Shown here: positions 16,433-25,701 of the stretch, one piece after another
Layout: each line of letters starts with the position of its first letter
How positions within the stretch are numbered: position 1 is the first letter of the stretch
Assembly: GCF_010726765.1 (NCBI RefSeq)
Contig: NZ_AP022601.1
Location: forward strand, 4,650,001 to 4,714,000
Origin: Mycobacterium gallinarum
GTDB lineage: Bacteria > Actinomycetota > Actinomycetes > Mycobacteriales > Mycobacteriaceae
DNA: 64,000 bases
Direction of reading: 5' to 3'
Notes under the pieces: generated by a model
Told to the model about the DNA's origin: nothing
Seen by the model: the letters and a program-made list of their open reading frames with translations, nothing else
The model's database searches: none
Made by a program: the position numbers and the translations under genes

Positions 16433-17086
16433 GTGTCGACGGGCCTGACCAGCGAAAAAGTGCGAGTCGTGGTGGGTGACGACCATCCGATGTTTCGCGA
16501 CGGAGTCGTCCGTGCGCTGATATCCAGCGGGTCGATCGAGGTGGTCGCCGAGGCTGACGACGGTGTTTCGGCGCTCGAGGCGATCCGTACGCATAAGCCG
16601 CAGGTTGCGCTGCTGGATTACCGCATGCCGGGGATGGACGGCGCCGAAGTCGCCGCCGCGGTGGTCCGCGACGAACTGCCGACCCGCGTCCTGCTGATCT
16701 CGGCGCACGACGAGTCGGCGATCGTCTTCCGTGCGCTACAGGAGGGTGCGGCCGGATTCCTGCCCAAGGAGTCGAGCCGCTCCGAACTCGTGAACGCGGT
16801 GCTGGACTGCGCGAAGGGCCGTGACGTCGTGGCACCCAGCCTCGCCGCCGGCCTGGCCGGTGAGATACGTAAACGCGCCGAACCCGAGGGACCGGTGCTC
16901 AGTCCGCGTGAACGCGAAGTACTCAAGCTGATCGCCGCGGGCAGCAGCATCCCCGCGATGGCCAAGGAATTGTTCCTCGCGCCGTCGACCGTCAAGACCC
17001 ACGTGCAGCGCCTCTACGAGAAACTCGGCGTCAACGACCGCGCCGCCGCCGTGGCCGAGGCGATGCGCCGCAAACTGCTGGAATAG
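16433..17086 (+). CDS. NarL/FixJ-type response regulator
   Basis: A 217-residue two-component response regulator. The receiver domain shows VVVGDDHPMFRDG at the start and the phospho-acceptor Asp in LLDYRMPGMDG (about residue 62). A LuxR-type helix-turn-helix follows (LSPREREVLKLIAAG, then STVKTHVQRLYEKLGV). The GTG at 16433 gives the usual family length; an ATG at 16397 would add 12 residues. The histidine kinase gene begins three bases after its stop, so they form one operon. Targets are unknown; the divergent small exported gene is the nearest candidate. Confidence 0.92.
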   Translation: MSTGLTSEKVRVVVGDDHPMFRDGVVRALISSGSIEVVAEADDGVSALEAIRTHKPQVALLDYRMPGMDGAEVAAAVVRDELPTRVLLISAHDESAIVFRALQEGAAGFLPKESSRSELVNAVLDCAKGRDVVAPSLAAGLAGEIRKRAEPEGPVLSPREREVLKLIAAGSSIPAMAKELFLAPSTVKTHVQRLYEKLGVNDRAAAVAEAMRRKLLE

Positions 17087-17088
17087 CT

Positions 17089-18270
17089 TTGCTCGACCGC
17101 ATCGCCCGATACCTCGCCGCAGAACCCGTGCGCGTCAGCGCGTTCCTCCGGCTGCCGCTGATCGCGCTGATCGGGCTGCTGGTGTGGACGTGGGACGTCG
17201 ACCACTGGCTGCCCGGCGTGTATGAGGTGGTGCTGGGGATCTACGCGGCCGCCGCCGTGGTGTGGCTCGTCGTGGTGCTGCGCGGTCCGGTGCCGCGCTG
17301 GGCGGACTGGACCTCGACGACCTTCGATGTCCTCGTCGCCGTGCTGCTGTGCCTGGTTTCCGGGGGAGCGACGGCGGCCCTGCTGCCGGTCTTCTTCCTG
17401 CTGCCGGTCGCGATCGCCTTCCAGGACCGGCCGTGGCGTACCGCGATCCTCGGCACCGGCACGGCGCTGTGCTATCTCGGGGTGTGGATCGTGTACTCCA
17501 AGCGCGACGACACCGTCGGCATGCCGGACATCGTCTACTCGCACTTCGGGTTTCTGCTCTGGGCGGCGGCGGCCACCACAGCGCTGTGTCTGGTTCTGGT
17601 GTCGCGACGAGCGCGTGTGACGAGGCTGCAGGAGGTCCGTCGGCAGCTGGTGTCCGAGGCGATGCAGGCCGATGAACGGCACAACCGGGAAGTCGCCGAG
17701 CATCTGCACGACGGCCCGCTGCAGACGTTGTTGGCGGCCCGCCTCGACCTCGACGAGGTTCGCGAGCGCACCGGCGATCCTGCGCTGGAGGCCGTGCACG
17801 CCGCGCTGCAGCAGACGGCCGCCGCGCTGCGGTCCACGGTGACCGAGCTGCACCCGCAGGTGCTTGCTCAGCTCGGGCTGACGGAGGCCGTGCGAGAACT
17901 GCTGCGGCAGTTCCAGGCTCGCTCCGATTGCACCGTGGAGGCCGACCTGGCGGACGTCGGAAAGCCCGAGTCGCAGCAGCTGCTGTACCGGGCGGCGCGA
18001 GAACTGCTCAACAACATCGGCAAGCACGCGCGCGCGAGCAATGTCCGGGTGAGTCTGTCGCGGCGCCGCGACAGGGTGGTGTTGACCATCACCGACGACG
18101 GGACGGGCTTCGACCCTGCGAGTGTCGAAAGCTATGTCGCCGACGGACATATCGGGCTCGGGTCGCTGCTGGCGCGGTTCGATGCGATGGGCGGTTCGAT
18201 GGAGATCGACTCCGTGGCCGGTCACGGCACGCAGGTGATCGCGACATCGCCGCCGGAGCCGATCGACTGA
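17089..18270 (+). CDS. Membrane sensor histidine kinase (NarX/DegS-type)
   Basis: A 393-residue sensor kinase partnered with the preceding regulator. About five to six membrane helices fill residues 15-175, with only short loops outside, so it probably senses something within the membrane. The HisKA_3 dimerisation domain has the phosphorylated His in EVAEHLHDGPLQ (about residue 207). The ATPase domain has the N-box ELLNNIGKHARA (about 305-316) and the G-box TDDGTGFD. It starts with TTG at 17089, directly after the regulator stop. The signal is unknown. Confidence 0.9.
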   Translation: MLDRIARYLAAEPVRVSAFLRLPLIALIGLLVWTWDVDHWLPGVYEVVLGIYAAAAVVWLVVVLRGPVPRWADWTSTTFDVLVAVLLCLVSGGATAALLPVFFLLPVAIAFQDRPWRTAILGTGTALCYLGVWIVYSKRDDTVGMPDIVYSHFGFLLWAAAATTALCLVLVSRRARVTRLQEVRRQLVSEAMQADERHNREVAEHLHDGPLQTLLAARLDLDEVRERTGDPALEAVHAALQQTAAALRSTVTELHPQVLAQLGLTEAVRELLRQFQARSDCTVEADLADVGKPESQQLLYRAARELLNNIGKHARASNVRVSLSRRRDRVVLTITDDGTGFDPASVESYVADGHIGLGSLLARFDAMGGSMEIDSVAGHGTQVIATSPPEPID

Positions 18271-18315
18271 AAAAACGTTGGCGCGCAATGCAGCCCCAGC
18301 GGTAGCGTCCGACGG

Positions 18316-19215
18316 ATGAAGTGGCGAATCAGCGTGATCGCGATCGTCGTCGTGGTCGCCGCGCTGGTGGTGAACGCATTCCTCGTAGCCAGGGCGACAC
18401 GTCAGGCCCAGCCGTTCGACGGCGGGCGGGTCATCGAACTCGACGGCCCGGACCTCAACGTCAAGGAGTTCGGCCCGCCTGGCGATCGCGCGGTCGTTTT
18501 GTTGCACGGCTATTCGGCGTCGGTCCAGTGGTGGGATCGCGTCGCGGCGGCGTTGCCCGCGCAACGCGTGGTCGCCATCGATCTCGTCGGCCACGGCGGG
18601 TCAGAGGCTCCCCGCAACGCCGAGAGTTACCGGATCGAAAGCCAGGCCAACGCCGTGCGCAACGCGCTCGATGCGCTCGAGGTGCGCCACGCCGTACTGG
18701 TGGGACATTCGATGGGCGGGTCCGTGGCGCTGGCTCTCGCCGGGCAGGATCCCGAACGTGTTGAGCGAGTTGTGATCTCCGATACCCCCGCCGAAATGAG
18801 CCTCGCAGAGATGCCCGCGTTGGCCGGGTTGGCTTGCGCCCCGATCATTGGGCAGGCCATCGACAGGCTGCGCCCCGTGGATGCGATCAGCGACAGCGCG
18901 TTGCAGACGGGCTTCGCCACCGATTTCGCGGTGCCGCCGCTGGCTCACCGATCGCTGGAGCAGTTGACACATTCGGGGCTGTGTCATGCCCGCGGCCAGG
19001 ACGGGGCGCCCGCGGCGGTGGACCGCATCGCCCGCCTCGAGCAGCCGGTGCTGGTCGTCTGGGGTGAGCGCGACGAGCTGACGCCCACGGCGGCGAACGT
19101 CGAGCGCTACCGCGGGGCGGGGCTGACGCCGGTCGTCATCCCAGGATCGGGGCACAGCCCGATGGTCGAGGCGCCAGGCGAATTCGTGAACGCCATAACC
19201 GAATTCATCCAATAG
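18316..19215 (+). CDS. Membrane-anchored alpha/beta hydrolase
   Basis: A 299-residue alpha/beta-fold hydrolase with an N-terminal hydrophobic anchor (residues 5-25). The catalytic triad is visible: nucleophile Ser132 in GHSMGG, an Asp in WGERDELTP (about 254) and His in GSGHSPM. The oxyanion region is VLLHGYSASVQWW. This fits an esterase or lipase acting on the outer face of the membrane. It follows the two-component system by 45 bases and may belong to its operon. Substrate unknown. Confidence 0.88.
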   Translation: MKWRISVIAIVVVVAALVVNAFLVARATRQAQPFDGGRVIELDGPDLNVKEFGPPGDRAVVLLHGYSASVQWWDRVAAALPAQRVVAIDLVGHGGSEAPRNAESYRIESQANAVRNALDALEVRHAVLVGHSMGGSVALALAGQDPERVERVVISDTPAEMSLAEMPALAGLACAPIIGQAIDRLRPVDAISDSALQTGFATDFAVPPLAHRSLEQLTHSGLCHARGQDGAPAAVDRIARLEQPVLVVWGERDELTPTAANVERYRGAGLTPVVIPGSGHSPMVEAPGEFVNAITEFIQ

Positions 19216-19251
19216 GTTGGTCCCTCGCGAATTGTGCGCCACCATGAAGCG

Positions 19252-19812
19252 ATGGAGCCTACGCAATGGCAGCCTCCGCATGACCCTGCACAACCGTATC
19301 CACAGTATGGACCGGCCAACCACGGGTGGCCTTCGCCGCCGCCGCAGTGGTCGCCGTACGGCCCTCCCGCCGGGCCGTCAGCGGTGTGGGCCGTCCTGCT
19401 CTGGTGCGTGGCCGCCGTCAGCCTGATCGGCTCGCTGATCTTCGGTGGTATCGCGTATGCGGGCTACTGGTCCAGCGGCTATCTCGATTCCTATGGTGTG
19501 ACGACCACTGCAACCGTCACCGATGTGGAGGTCTTCACCGACACCGTCACCGTCGAGTTCACCACCGACGGTGGCACACCCGTCAGCGCCGAGATCGTTT
19601 GGTTCACGGGCAACAACCCCGATGTCGGTGACGAAGTCGAGATCACGTACGACCCTTCTGACCCGTCGTACGCCATCGAGGCGGGTGGTGATTCGGAAAT
19701 CGTCATGGCGATCGTCTTCATCATTGGCGCATTCTTGGGACTGGTCGTGATGGTGGGTGCGGTCATCGGCGCGGTGATCGTTCACCGGAGAAGAGGTAAG
19801 GCTCACGGGTAG
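19252..19812 (+). CDS. DUF3592-like membrane protein with Pro-rich N-terminus
   Basis: A 186-residue protein. The first 45 residues are rich in Pro, Tyr and Gln and probably disordered in the cytoplasm. A membrane helix at about 48-75, an extracytoplasmic beta-rich domain (VTTTATVTDVEVFTDTVTV onward) and a second helix near 150-178 follow, as in DUF3592 proteins. Function is unknown. The ATG at 19252 is used; an ATG at 19234 would add six residues. Confidence 0.75.
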   Translation: MEPTQWQPPHDPAQPYPQYGPANHGWPSPPPQWSPYGPPAGPSAVWAVLLWCVAAVSLIGSLIFGGIAYAGYWSSGYLDSYGVTTTATVTDVEVFTDTVTVEFTTDGGTPVSAEIVWFTGNNPDVGDEVEITYDPSDPSYAIEAGGDSEIVMAIVFIIGAFLGLVVMVGAVIGAVIVHRRRGKAHG

Positions 19813-19898
19813 GCCATCGCTTTCAACGTTGTGCAGCGAAAGTTCGAATGAATCCCTGCATTTCGTTGATTTCGATGACCGAACCGTGCCGATCGCGC

Positions 19899-21050
19899 TC
19901 AGTTCGTCAGGCCGCGCGCGATGACCAGTCGCTGAATCTGGTTGGTGCCCTCGAAGATCTGCATGATCTTGGCCTCTCGCATGTACCGCTCGACGCGATA
20001 GTCGCGCGTGTACCCGGCGCCACCGAACACCTGCACGGCATCGGTGGTCACCTTCATCGCCGCGTCCGTGGCGACCAACTTGGCCACACTGGCCTGCGCC
20101 GAGTACGGGAGGTTCAGATCGCGACGACGCGCGGCATCGAGGTACGTCGCCCGTGCGCTGACCACCGCCGCACTCATGTCCGCCAACAGGAATCCCAGCC
20201 CCTGATGGTCGATGATCTTGCGGCCGAACGTCGTTCGCTCGTTCGCATAACGCACCGCTTCGTCCAGCGCCGCCTGCGCCAGGCCGGTGGCCACCGCGGC
20301 GATGCCGAGCCGGCCCGAGTCCAGCGCGCTGAACGCGATCTGCAGCCCCTGGCCATCGGCACCGATACGGCGGTCCGCGCCGATGCGCGCGTTGTCGTAG
20401 AACGCAGAGGTGGTCGGGACCGCATGCAGTCCCATCTTCTCCTCGGGCTTGCCGAAGCTGAGCCCGGGCAGATCGCCGGGTACCAGGAAACACGAGATGC
20501 CCCTTGACCCTTCGCCGGTCCGCGCGAACAACGTGTAGAAGTCGGCGACCCCGCCGTGGGTGATCCAGGACTTGGAACCGTTGAGCACGTAGCCAGGCGC
20601 CGTCGCGTCATCGGAAGACACAGCGGCGCACCGCAGGGCCGCAGCATCGGAGCCGGCCTGCGGCTCCGACAGGCTGTAGGCCCCGATCTGGCTGCCGGAC
20701 AGCATGTCCGGAAGCCAGCGTTGCTTCTGTTCCTCGGTACCGAACATCAGCAACGGATGCGACGACAGGCTGTGCACGCTGACCGCCACCGCCACGGCCG
20801 CCCACCGCGCCGCCAGTTCCTCGAGCACCTGCAGGTACACCTCGAACGGTTGCCCGCCGCCGCCCCACTCCTCGGGCTGCGGAAGGCTCAACAATCCCGC
20901 CGCGCCGAGGGCGGGGAACACGCCGTCGGGGTAGGTCTCGTCCTTCTCATGGGTGTCGACCACCGGATCGAGAACCTTGTCGGCGATCTCACGGGTGAGC
21001 GCGATCAGGTCACGGGCATCGTCGGTGGGCAACAACCTGTCGACCGGCAT
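19899..21050 (-). CDS. Acyl-CoA dehydrogenase
   Basis: A 383-residue FAD-dependent acyl-CoA dehydrogenase of the short-chain/isovaleryl type. Visible motifs are YSLSEPQAGSDAAAL for substrate binding, GSKSWITHGG, and the catalytic base Glu367 in QIFEGTNQIQR at the usual C-terminal site. It should introduce a 2,3-double bond in a short or branched acyl-CoA. It starts 11 bases after the pntB stop on the same strand, so it is likely the third gene of the pnt transcript. Confidence 0.93.
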   Translation of the reverse strand: MPVDRLLPTDDARDLIALTREIADKVLDPVVDTHEKDETYPDGVFPALGAAGLLSLPQPEEWGGGGQPFEVYLQVLEELAARWAAVAVAVSVHSLSSHPLLMFGTEEQKQRWLPDMLSGSQIGAYSLSEPQAGSDAAALRCAAVSSDDATAPGYVLNGSKSWITHGGVADFYTLFARTGEGSRGISCFLVPGDLPGLSFGKPEEKMGLHAVPTTSAFYDNARIGADRRIGADGQGLQIAFSALDSGRLGIAAVATGLAQAALDEAVRYANERTTFGRKIIDHQGLGFLLADMSAAVVSARATYLDAARRRDLNLPYSAQASVAKLVATDAAMKVTTDAVQVFGGAGYTRDYRVERYMREAKIMQIFEGTNQIQRLVIARGLTN

Positions 21051-21061
21051 GAGTGCAGACT

Positions 21062-22507
21062 CTAGTGGCCGGCGGAAACCGATTCCGAGAGCGCGGCGTT
21101 GATGGCGTCCACCCGGTCCTTGGCGTCGCCGAACAGCATCTGGGTGTTCTCCCGGAAGAACAGCGGGTTCTGCACGCCCGCGTAGCCCGATGCCATCGAC
21201 CGCTTGAACACGATGACGTTGTTGGCGTTCCAGACCGTGAGCACCGGCATACCGGCGATCGGGCTGCTCGGGTCCTCGGAGGCCGCCGGGTTGACGGTGT
21301 CGTTGGCGCCGATGACCAGTACGACGTCGGTGTCGCTGAAGTCGTCGTTGATCTCGTCCATCTCCAGCACGATGTCGTAGGGCACCTTGGCCTCGGCCAG
21401 CAGCACGTTCATGTGGCCGGGCAGGCGTCCCGCGACGGGGTGGATACCGAACCGGACATTGACGCCGCGGTCGCGCAGCTTGCGGGTCAGGTCCGCGACG
21501 CCGTACTGGGCTTGGGCGACGGCCATGCCGTAGCCGGGCGTGATGATCACGGAGTGCGCCGAGGCGAGCAGGTCGGCCGCGCTGTCGGCGTCGATCTCGC
21601 GGTGGGTGCCGTAGTCCTTGTCATCCGCCGGGCCGGCTTCGATACCGAAGCCGCCGGCGATCACCGAGATGAACGACCGGTTCATGGCCTTGCACATGAT
21701 GTAGGACAGGTAGGCACCGGAGGAGCCGACCAGCGCGCCGGTCACGATGAGCAGATCGTTGGACAGCAGGAAGCCCGACGCCGCCGCGGCCCAGCCCGAA
21801 TAGCTGTTGAGCATCGACACCACGACGGGCATGTCGCCGCCGCCGATCGACGCGACCAGATGCCAACCGAGCAGCAGAGCCAGCACCGTGACGACGATCA
21901 GCAGCCACAGCTGGGGGTCGATGACGAACCACACGGTGAGCGCGGCGAACACCACCAGGGCGCCGACGTTGAGCACGTTCTTGCCGGGCAGCATCATCGG
22001 CGCGGACTTGATCCGGGCCGACAATTTCAGGTTGGCGACGATCGAGCCGGTGAACGTCACCGCTCCGATGAAGACTCCGATGACGACCTCGGCGGAGTGA
22101 ATGCCCAGCATTCCTTCGGTGCCGAGCTGCATCGCTTCAGCGCCGGTGGCATCACCCTCGACGTGCAGGTAGCCGTTCCAGCCGACCAGCACGGCGGCCA
22201 GGCCGACGAAGCTGTGCAGCAACGCGATGAGCTCGGGCATGCCGGTCATCTCGACGACCTTGGCGCGCCACAGACCGATCGCGGCACCGATGACCATCGC
22301 GCCGACGAGCAGGCCGAGGCCCAGCGGTTCGATGTGCCGCGCCAGCGCGAGCGCGATCGTCGCGAGTAGCGCGACGGCCATCCCGGCGATGCCGAAACTG
22401 TTACCGGCCCTTGATGTCTCGTGCCTGGACAGCCCGGCCAGCGCCAGGATGAACAACAGCGCGGCGACGACGTAGGCTGCGGTCGCGGCAGTCTCTATGG
22501 TGAACAT
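21062..22507 (-). CDS. pntB: NAD(P) transhydrogenase beta subunit
   Basis: This 481-residue protein is the beta subunit of proton-translocating transhydrogenase, which moves hydride from NADH to NADP+ using the proton gradient. The N-terminal half has about eight or nine membrane helices. The soluble NADP(H)-binding domain at the C-terminus shows [14 protein letters not shown], then [19 protein letters not shown] and [12 protein letters not shown]. The start lies four bases after the pntA stop. Confidence 0.96.
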   Translation of the reverse strand: MFTIETAATAAYVVAALLFILALAGLSRHETSRAGNSFGIAGMAVALLATIALALARHIEPLGLGLLVGAMVIGAAIGLWRAKVVEMTGMPELIALLHSFVGLAAVLVGWNGYLHVEGDATGAEAMQLGTEGMLGIHSAEVVIGVFIGAVTFTGSIVANLKLSARIKSAPMMLPGKNVLNVGALVVFAALTVWFVIDPQLWLLIVVTVLALLLGWHLVASIGGGDMPVVVSMLNSYSGWAAAASGFLLSNDLLIVTGALVGSSGAYLSYIMCKAMNRSFISVIAGGFGIEAGPADDKDYGTHREIDADSAADLLASAHSVIITPGYGMAVAQAQYGVADLTRKLRDRGVNVRFGIHPVAGRLPGHMNVLLAEAKVPYDIVLEMDEINDDFSDTDVVLVIGANDTVNPAASEDPSSPIAGMPVLTVWNANNVIVFKRSMASGYAGVQNPLFFRENTQMLFGDAKDRVDAINAALSESVSAGH

Positions 22508-22511
22508 GCGC

Positions 22512-24047
22512 TTAGCTCCTCGAGAACATCGCCAGCATGCGGCGGGTCACCGCGAAGCCACCGAAGACGTTGATGCTGGCCAGCAGGATCGCCAGGAATG
22601 CAAGGACGGTGATGACTGTGCCATTTCCCCTGTCACCGTGGCCGATCTGCAGCAGTGCGCCGACGACGATGATGCCCGAGATCGCGTTGGTCACCGACAT
22701 CAGCGGCGTGTGCAGCGCGTGGTGCACGTTGCCGATCACGTAGTAGCCGATGACGATCGCCAGCGCGAACACCGTCAGGTGTACCTGCAGCGCGGCGGGG
22801 GACAGTGCGATGAGGGCGAACAGCACCGCGGCGGCGGCGAAGGTGATGCCCAGCCGGCGTCGGGTCGACATCGGAGTCTTGGCGGGTTTGTGCTCGACCG
22901 GGGCGGCAGCGGCAGCCGCGGGCGCCGCGGACACCTGCACCGGTGGCGGCGGCCACGTCGTCTCACCGTCGCGGACCACGGTGACCGACCGCTGAACGAC
23001 ATCGTCGAAGTCCAGGGTGAGCTGTCCGTCCTTCTCCGGGGTGAGCAGCTTGAGCAGGTTCACCAGGTTGGTGCCGTAGAGCTGCGAGGCGGTGGCGGGC
23101 AGACGCCCCGCCAGATCGGTGTAGCCGATGATCGTCACGCCGTGGTCGGTGACGATCGCCTGATCCTTGACGGTGCCCTCGACGTTGCCGCCGTTGGCGG
23201 CGGCCATGTCGACGAGCACACTGCCCGGCTTCATCGACGCGACCATGTCGGCGGTGATGATGCGCGGCGCGGGCTTACCAGGGATCAGCGCGGTGGTGAT
23301 GATGATGTCGACCTCTTTGGCCAACTCGGCGTACAGCGCGGCCTCGCGGGCTTTGTAGTCGTCGCCCATCTCCTTGGCGTAGCCGGTCGCCGAGACCTCG
23401 GCCGCCTCCGGATCGACGGGCATGTACTCCCCGCCGAGGGAGCGCACCTGATCGGCGACCTCGGGCCGCGGGTCGGTGGCCTTGACGACCGCACCGAGGC
23501 TGCCGGCCGCGCCGACGGCGGCCAGGCCGGCGACACCCGCGCCGACCACGAGCACCTTGGCCGGCGGCACCTTGCCCGCCGCGGTCACCTGCCCGGTGAA
23601 GAACCTGCCGAAGCTGTGCGCGGCCTCGACGACCGCGCGGTACCCCGCGATGTTCGCCATCGACGACAGCACGTCCAGGGACTGCGCTCGCGAGATACGT
23701 GGCACGGCGTCCATCGCCAGCACGGTGATGGGGCGGGCGGACAGCTTCTCGACCAGTTCCGGGTTCAGCGCCGGGGAGATCAGGCTGACCAGTGTCGCGC
23801 CGTCACGTACCTTGGCGATCTCATCGTCGGAGGGGGCGTTGACCTTGAGGACGACGTCGGCCGCCCAGGGGTCACCCACACTGGCGCCGGCCTCCACGTA
23901 GGCCGCATCGGCAAAGCTGGAGGCAGCGCCTGCGCCCGACTCGACGACGACCGTGTAGCCCAGTTTGAGCAGTTGTCCGACGGTTTGCGGCGTAGCGGCA
24001 ACCCGCGTCTCACCCGCCAGGGATTCGCGCGGTATCCCGATAATCAT
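22512..24047 (-). CDS. pntA: NAD(P) transhydrogenase alpha subunit, fused form
   Basis: A 511-residue alpha subunit. Residues 1-370 form the NAD(H)-binding domain (RVAATPQTV, then [22 protein letters not shown]). A Pro/Ala linker near 375-395 leads into about four membrane helices (400-505). In M. tuberculosis these parts are split between pntAa and pntAb; here one gene encodes both, as in E. coli. It is the first gene of the pntA-pntB-acyl-CoA dehydrogenase run and is divergent from a DUF3159 gene. Confidence 0.95.
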   Translation of the reverse strand: MIIGIPRESLAGETRVAATPQTVGQLLKLGYTVVVESGAGAASSFADAAYVEAGASVGDPWAADVVLKVNAPSDDEIAKVRDGATLVSLISPALNPELVEKLSARPITVLAMDAVPRISRAQSLDVLSSMANIAGYRAVVEAAHSFGRFFTGQVTAAGKVPPAKVLVVGAGVAGLAAVGAAGSLGAVVKATDPRPEVADQVRSLGGEYMPVDPEAAEVSATGYAKEMGDDYKAREAALYAELAKEVDIIITTALIPGKPAPRIITADMVASMKPGSVLVDMAAANGGNVEGTVKDQAIVTDHGVTIIGYTDLAGRLPATASQLYGTNLVNLLKLLTPEKDGQLTLDFDDVVQRSVTVVRDGETTWPPPPVQVSAAPAAAAAAPVEHKPAKTPMSTRRRLGITFAAAAVLFALIALSPAALQVHLTVFALAIVIGYYVIGNVHHALHTPLMSVTNAISGIIVVGALLQIGHGDRGNGTVITVLAFLAILLASINVFGGFAVTRRMLAMFSRS

Positions 24048-24094
24048 CCGAAAAGTCTCCCATCCGCCTCTTGGCGACGTTGTGCCCCTCCGCC

Positions 24095-24109
24095 GGTAAG
24101 CGGCTTACC
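24095..24109. promoter_or_regulatory. Palindrome in the pntA divergent region
   Basis: GGTAAG-CGG-CTTACC is a perfect six-base inverted repeat in the 112-base spacer between pntA and the DUF3159 gene. It is well placed to control pntA, or both genes. No regulator can be assigned. Confidence 0.4.
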
Positions 24110-24159
24110 CCGATTCGCAGCTGAGGCGAGCTCCCGAGGTCCACGTACAGTTCGCGGTG

Positions 24160-24783
24160 ATGACCGAGTCCCGACCGCCCGCCGCTGCGCTGCTGGTTCG
24201 CGCCGGCGGGGTGCGCGGGCTGGTGTACACGGCGCTGCCGGTCACCACGTTCGCGGTGACGAACTCGGTGACCGGCTTGCGTCCGGCGCTCATCGCCGCG
24301 ATCACCGTCGCGTCGCTGATTCTGGCGTGGCAGCTGTTCCGGAGGGAGTCCACCCGGCCTGCGATATTGGGGTTCGCGGGCATCGCGGTGTGCGCGGCGT
24401 TCGCCTTGATCACCGGCAGGGCCAAGGACTTCTATCTGCCCGGCATCTGGATGTATCTCGGGTTGGCGTTCGCCTTCACCACCTCGATCGTGATCCGCAG
24501 ACCAATCGTCGGTGTGGGGTGGGCATGGATGACGGGTCGCGACGACACGTGGCGTCGCGTTCCGAAGGTTCGACTGGCGTTCGACATCGCCACCGCCGTG
24601 ATGGCGACGGCATCGTGGTCACGATTTCTGGTGCAGAACTACCTGTATGACACGGATCAGGAGGGGCTACTGGCGGCGGCGCGTATCGCGATGGGCTGGC
24701 CGATATTCGTGGTCACCTCGTCGGTGATCTATCTCGCCGTCCGGGTGAGCATCCGGGCTCTCCCTCGCGCGAGCGAGGCGTAG
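24160..24783 (+). CDS. DUF3159 membrane protein
   Basis: A 207-residue integral membrane protein with about five or six helices, recognisable as DUF3159 by TGLRPALIAAITVAS and RRPIVGVGWAWMTGRDD. Its role is unknown. The ATG at 24160 is taken; a GTG one codon before would be in frame. It is divergent from pntA. Confidence 0.82.
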   Translation: MTESRPPAAALLVRAGGVRGLVYTALPVTTFAVTNSVTGLRPALIAAITVASLILAWQLFRRESTRPAILGFAGIAVCAAFALITGRAKDFYLPGIWMYLGLAFAFTTSIVIRRPIVGVGWAWMTGRDDTWRRVPKVRLAFDIATAVMATASWSRFLVQNYLYDTDQEGLLAAARIAMGWPIFVVTSSVIYLAVRVSIRALPRASEA

Positions 24784-24790
24784 ACGGGGG

Positions 24791-24901
24791 TTAGACGGGG
24801 GGATAGGCAGGCGGCGGATATACGCCACGCAGAATCCAGGCGAACCAGTTCGCGCCGTACTCCAGCTCGTCGCTCGCGTCATAATCGGGATTGGGATCCA
24901 C
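24791..24901 (-). CDS. Very small protein, 36 residues
   Basis: A short frame, VDPNPDYDASDELEYGAN, continues to WFAWILRGVYPPPAYPPV and then TAA. It starts with GTG at 24901 behind a purine-rich GAGAGGTGA. The composition (acidic N-terminus, aromatic middle, Pro-rich tail) is unlike chance translation of GC-rich DNA. The gene lies between pnt and the TetR gene, where M. tuberculosis annotation has a small gene called Rv0157A; identity with it is from memory and unchecked. Function unknown. Confidence 0.55.
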   Translation of the reverse strand: MDPNPDYDASDELEYGANWFAWILRGVYPPPAYPPV

Positions 24902-24985
24902 GTCATCACCTCTCGTGTCGCGGCTGGTTCTCGCCCGAGTCTAGACCTGCCGCCGAACTGGCGACACCCTCAACGCATAAACTAG

Positions 24986-25005
24986 CCAACCAGTTGATTG
25001 ATACC
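24986..25005 (+). promoter_or_regulatory. Operator-like element upstream of TetR (Rv0158-like)
   Basis: CCAACCAGTTGATTGATACC shares 15 of 20 bases with the element at 7926-7945. It lies upstream of a -10-like TATAGT (25028-25033). The TetR ATG at 25042 is only nine bases after that hexamer, so the transcript should be leaderless or nearly so. The element suits autoregulation by this TetR protein. Confidence 0.45.
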
Positions 25006-25041
25006 CCGGATCCGCTCCGGGCCTGCATATAGTGAGTCGCC

Positions 25042-25698
25042 ATGCCAGCCTCGTCACCGGAAGCCTCGAACGGGATGTCACGTCGCGAGGAATTGCTGGC
25101 CGTCGCCACCAAGCTGTTCGCCGCTCGTGGGTATCACGGCACCCGGATGGACGACGTCGCCGACGCCGTCGGCCTGAACAAGGCCACGGTGTACCACTAC
25201 TACGCCAGCAAAGCGCTGATCCTCTACGACATCTACAAGGGCGCTGCCGACTTCACCGTCGATGCCCTGCACGACGACCCGACCGCGTCGGCCCGGGAGA
25301 CCATCTACCACTTCACCCGTCGGCTGCTGGTCGGCATCGCCAGCGACATCGAGCGCGCGGCGGTTTACTTTCAGGAAGGCCCCTACATCACGGAGTGGTT
25401 CACCGAGGAGCAGGTCGCCTACATCAGGGAGAAGGAAACCCAGGTCTACGAGCACGTGCGTGACGTCATCGACCGGGGCATCGCCAGCGGCGAGTTCTAC
25501 GACTGCGACAGCCACGTTCTGGCCCTCGGCTACATCGGGATGACGCTGGGGTCCTACCGCTGGCTGCGGCCGCACGGTCGGCGCACCGCCCAGGAGATCG
25601 CCGTCGAGTTCAGTACCGCGCTGTTGCGCGGATTGATCCGCGACGAAACGGTGCGAGAGTCCGAGCCGCTGGGTGTGAACATCAGCGCAGCCAACTAG
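25042..25698 (+). CDS. TetR family transcriptional regulator (Rv0158-like)
   Basis: A 218-residue TetR regulator. The DNA-binding domain at residues 14-60 contains DAVGLNKATVYHYYASK. The C-terminal ligand domain is of the type found in fatty-acid regulators. The downstream acyl-CoA dehydrogenase starts three bases after its stop, so it probably regulates its own operon in response to an acyl-CoA. An operator-like element resembling one before the aldehyde dehydrogenase gene lies in its promoter. Confidence 0.9.
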   Translation: MPASSPEASNGMSRREELLAVATKLFAARGYHGTRMDDVADAVGLNKATVYHYYASKALILYDIYKGAADFTVDALHDDPTASARETIYHFTRRLLVGIASDIERAAVYFQEGPYITEWFTEEQVAYIREKETQVYEHVRDVIDRGIASGEFYDCDSHVLALGYIGMTLGSYRWLRPHGRRTAQEIAVEFSTALLRGLIRDETVRESEPLGVNISAAN

Positions 25699-25701
25699 CC
25701 G

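Noticed and set aside
19813..19898. A terminator between the DUF3592 gene and the acyl-CoA dehydrogenase
   Set aside because: Only a weak CTTTC/GAAAG pairing with a 13-base loop is present, not enough to claim.
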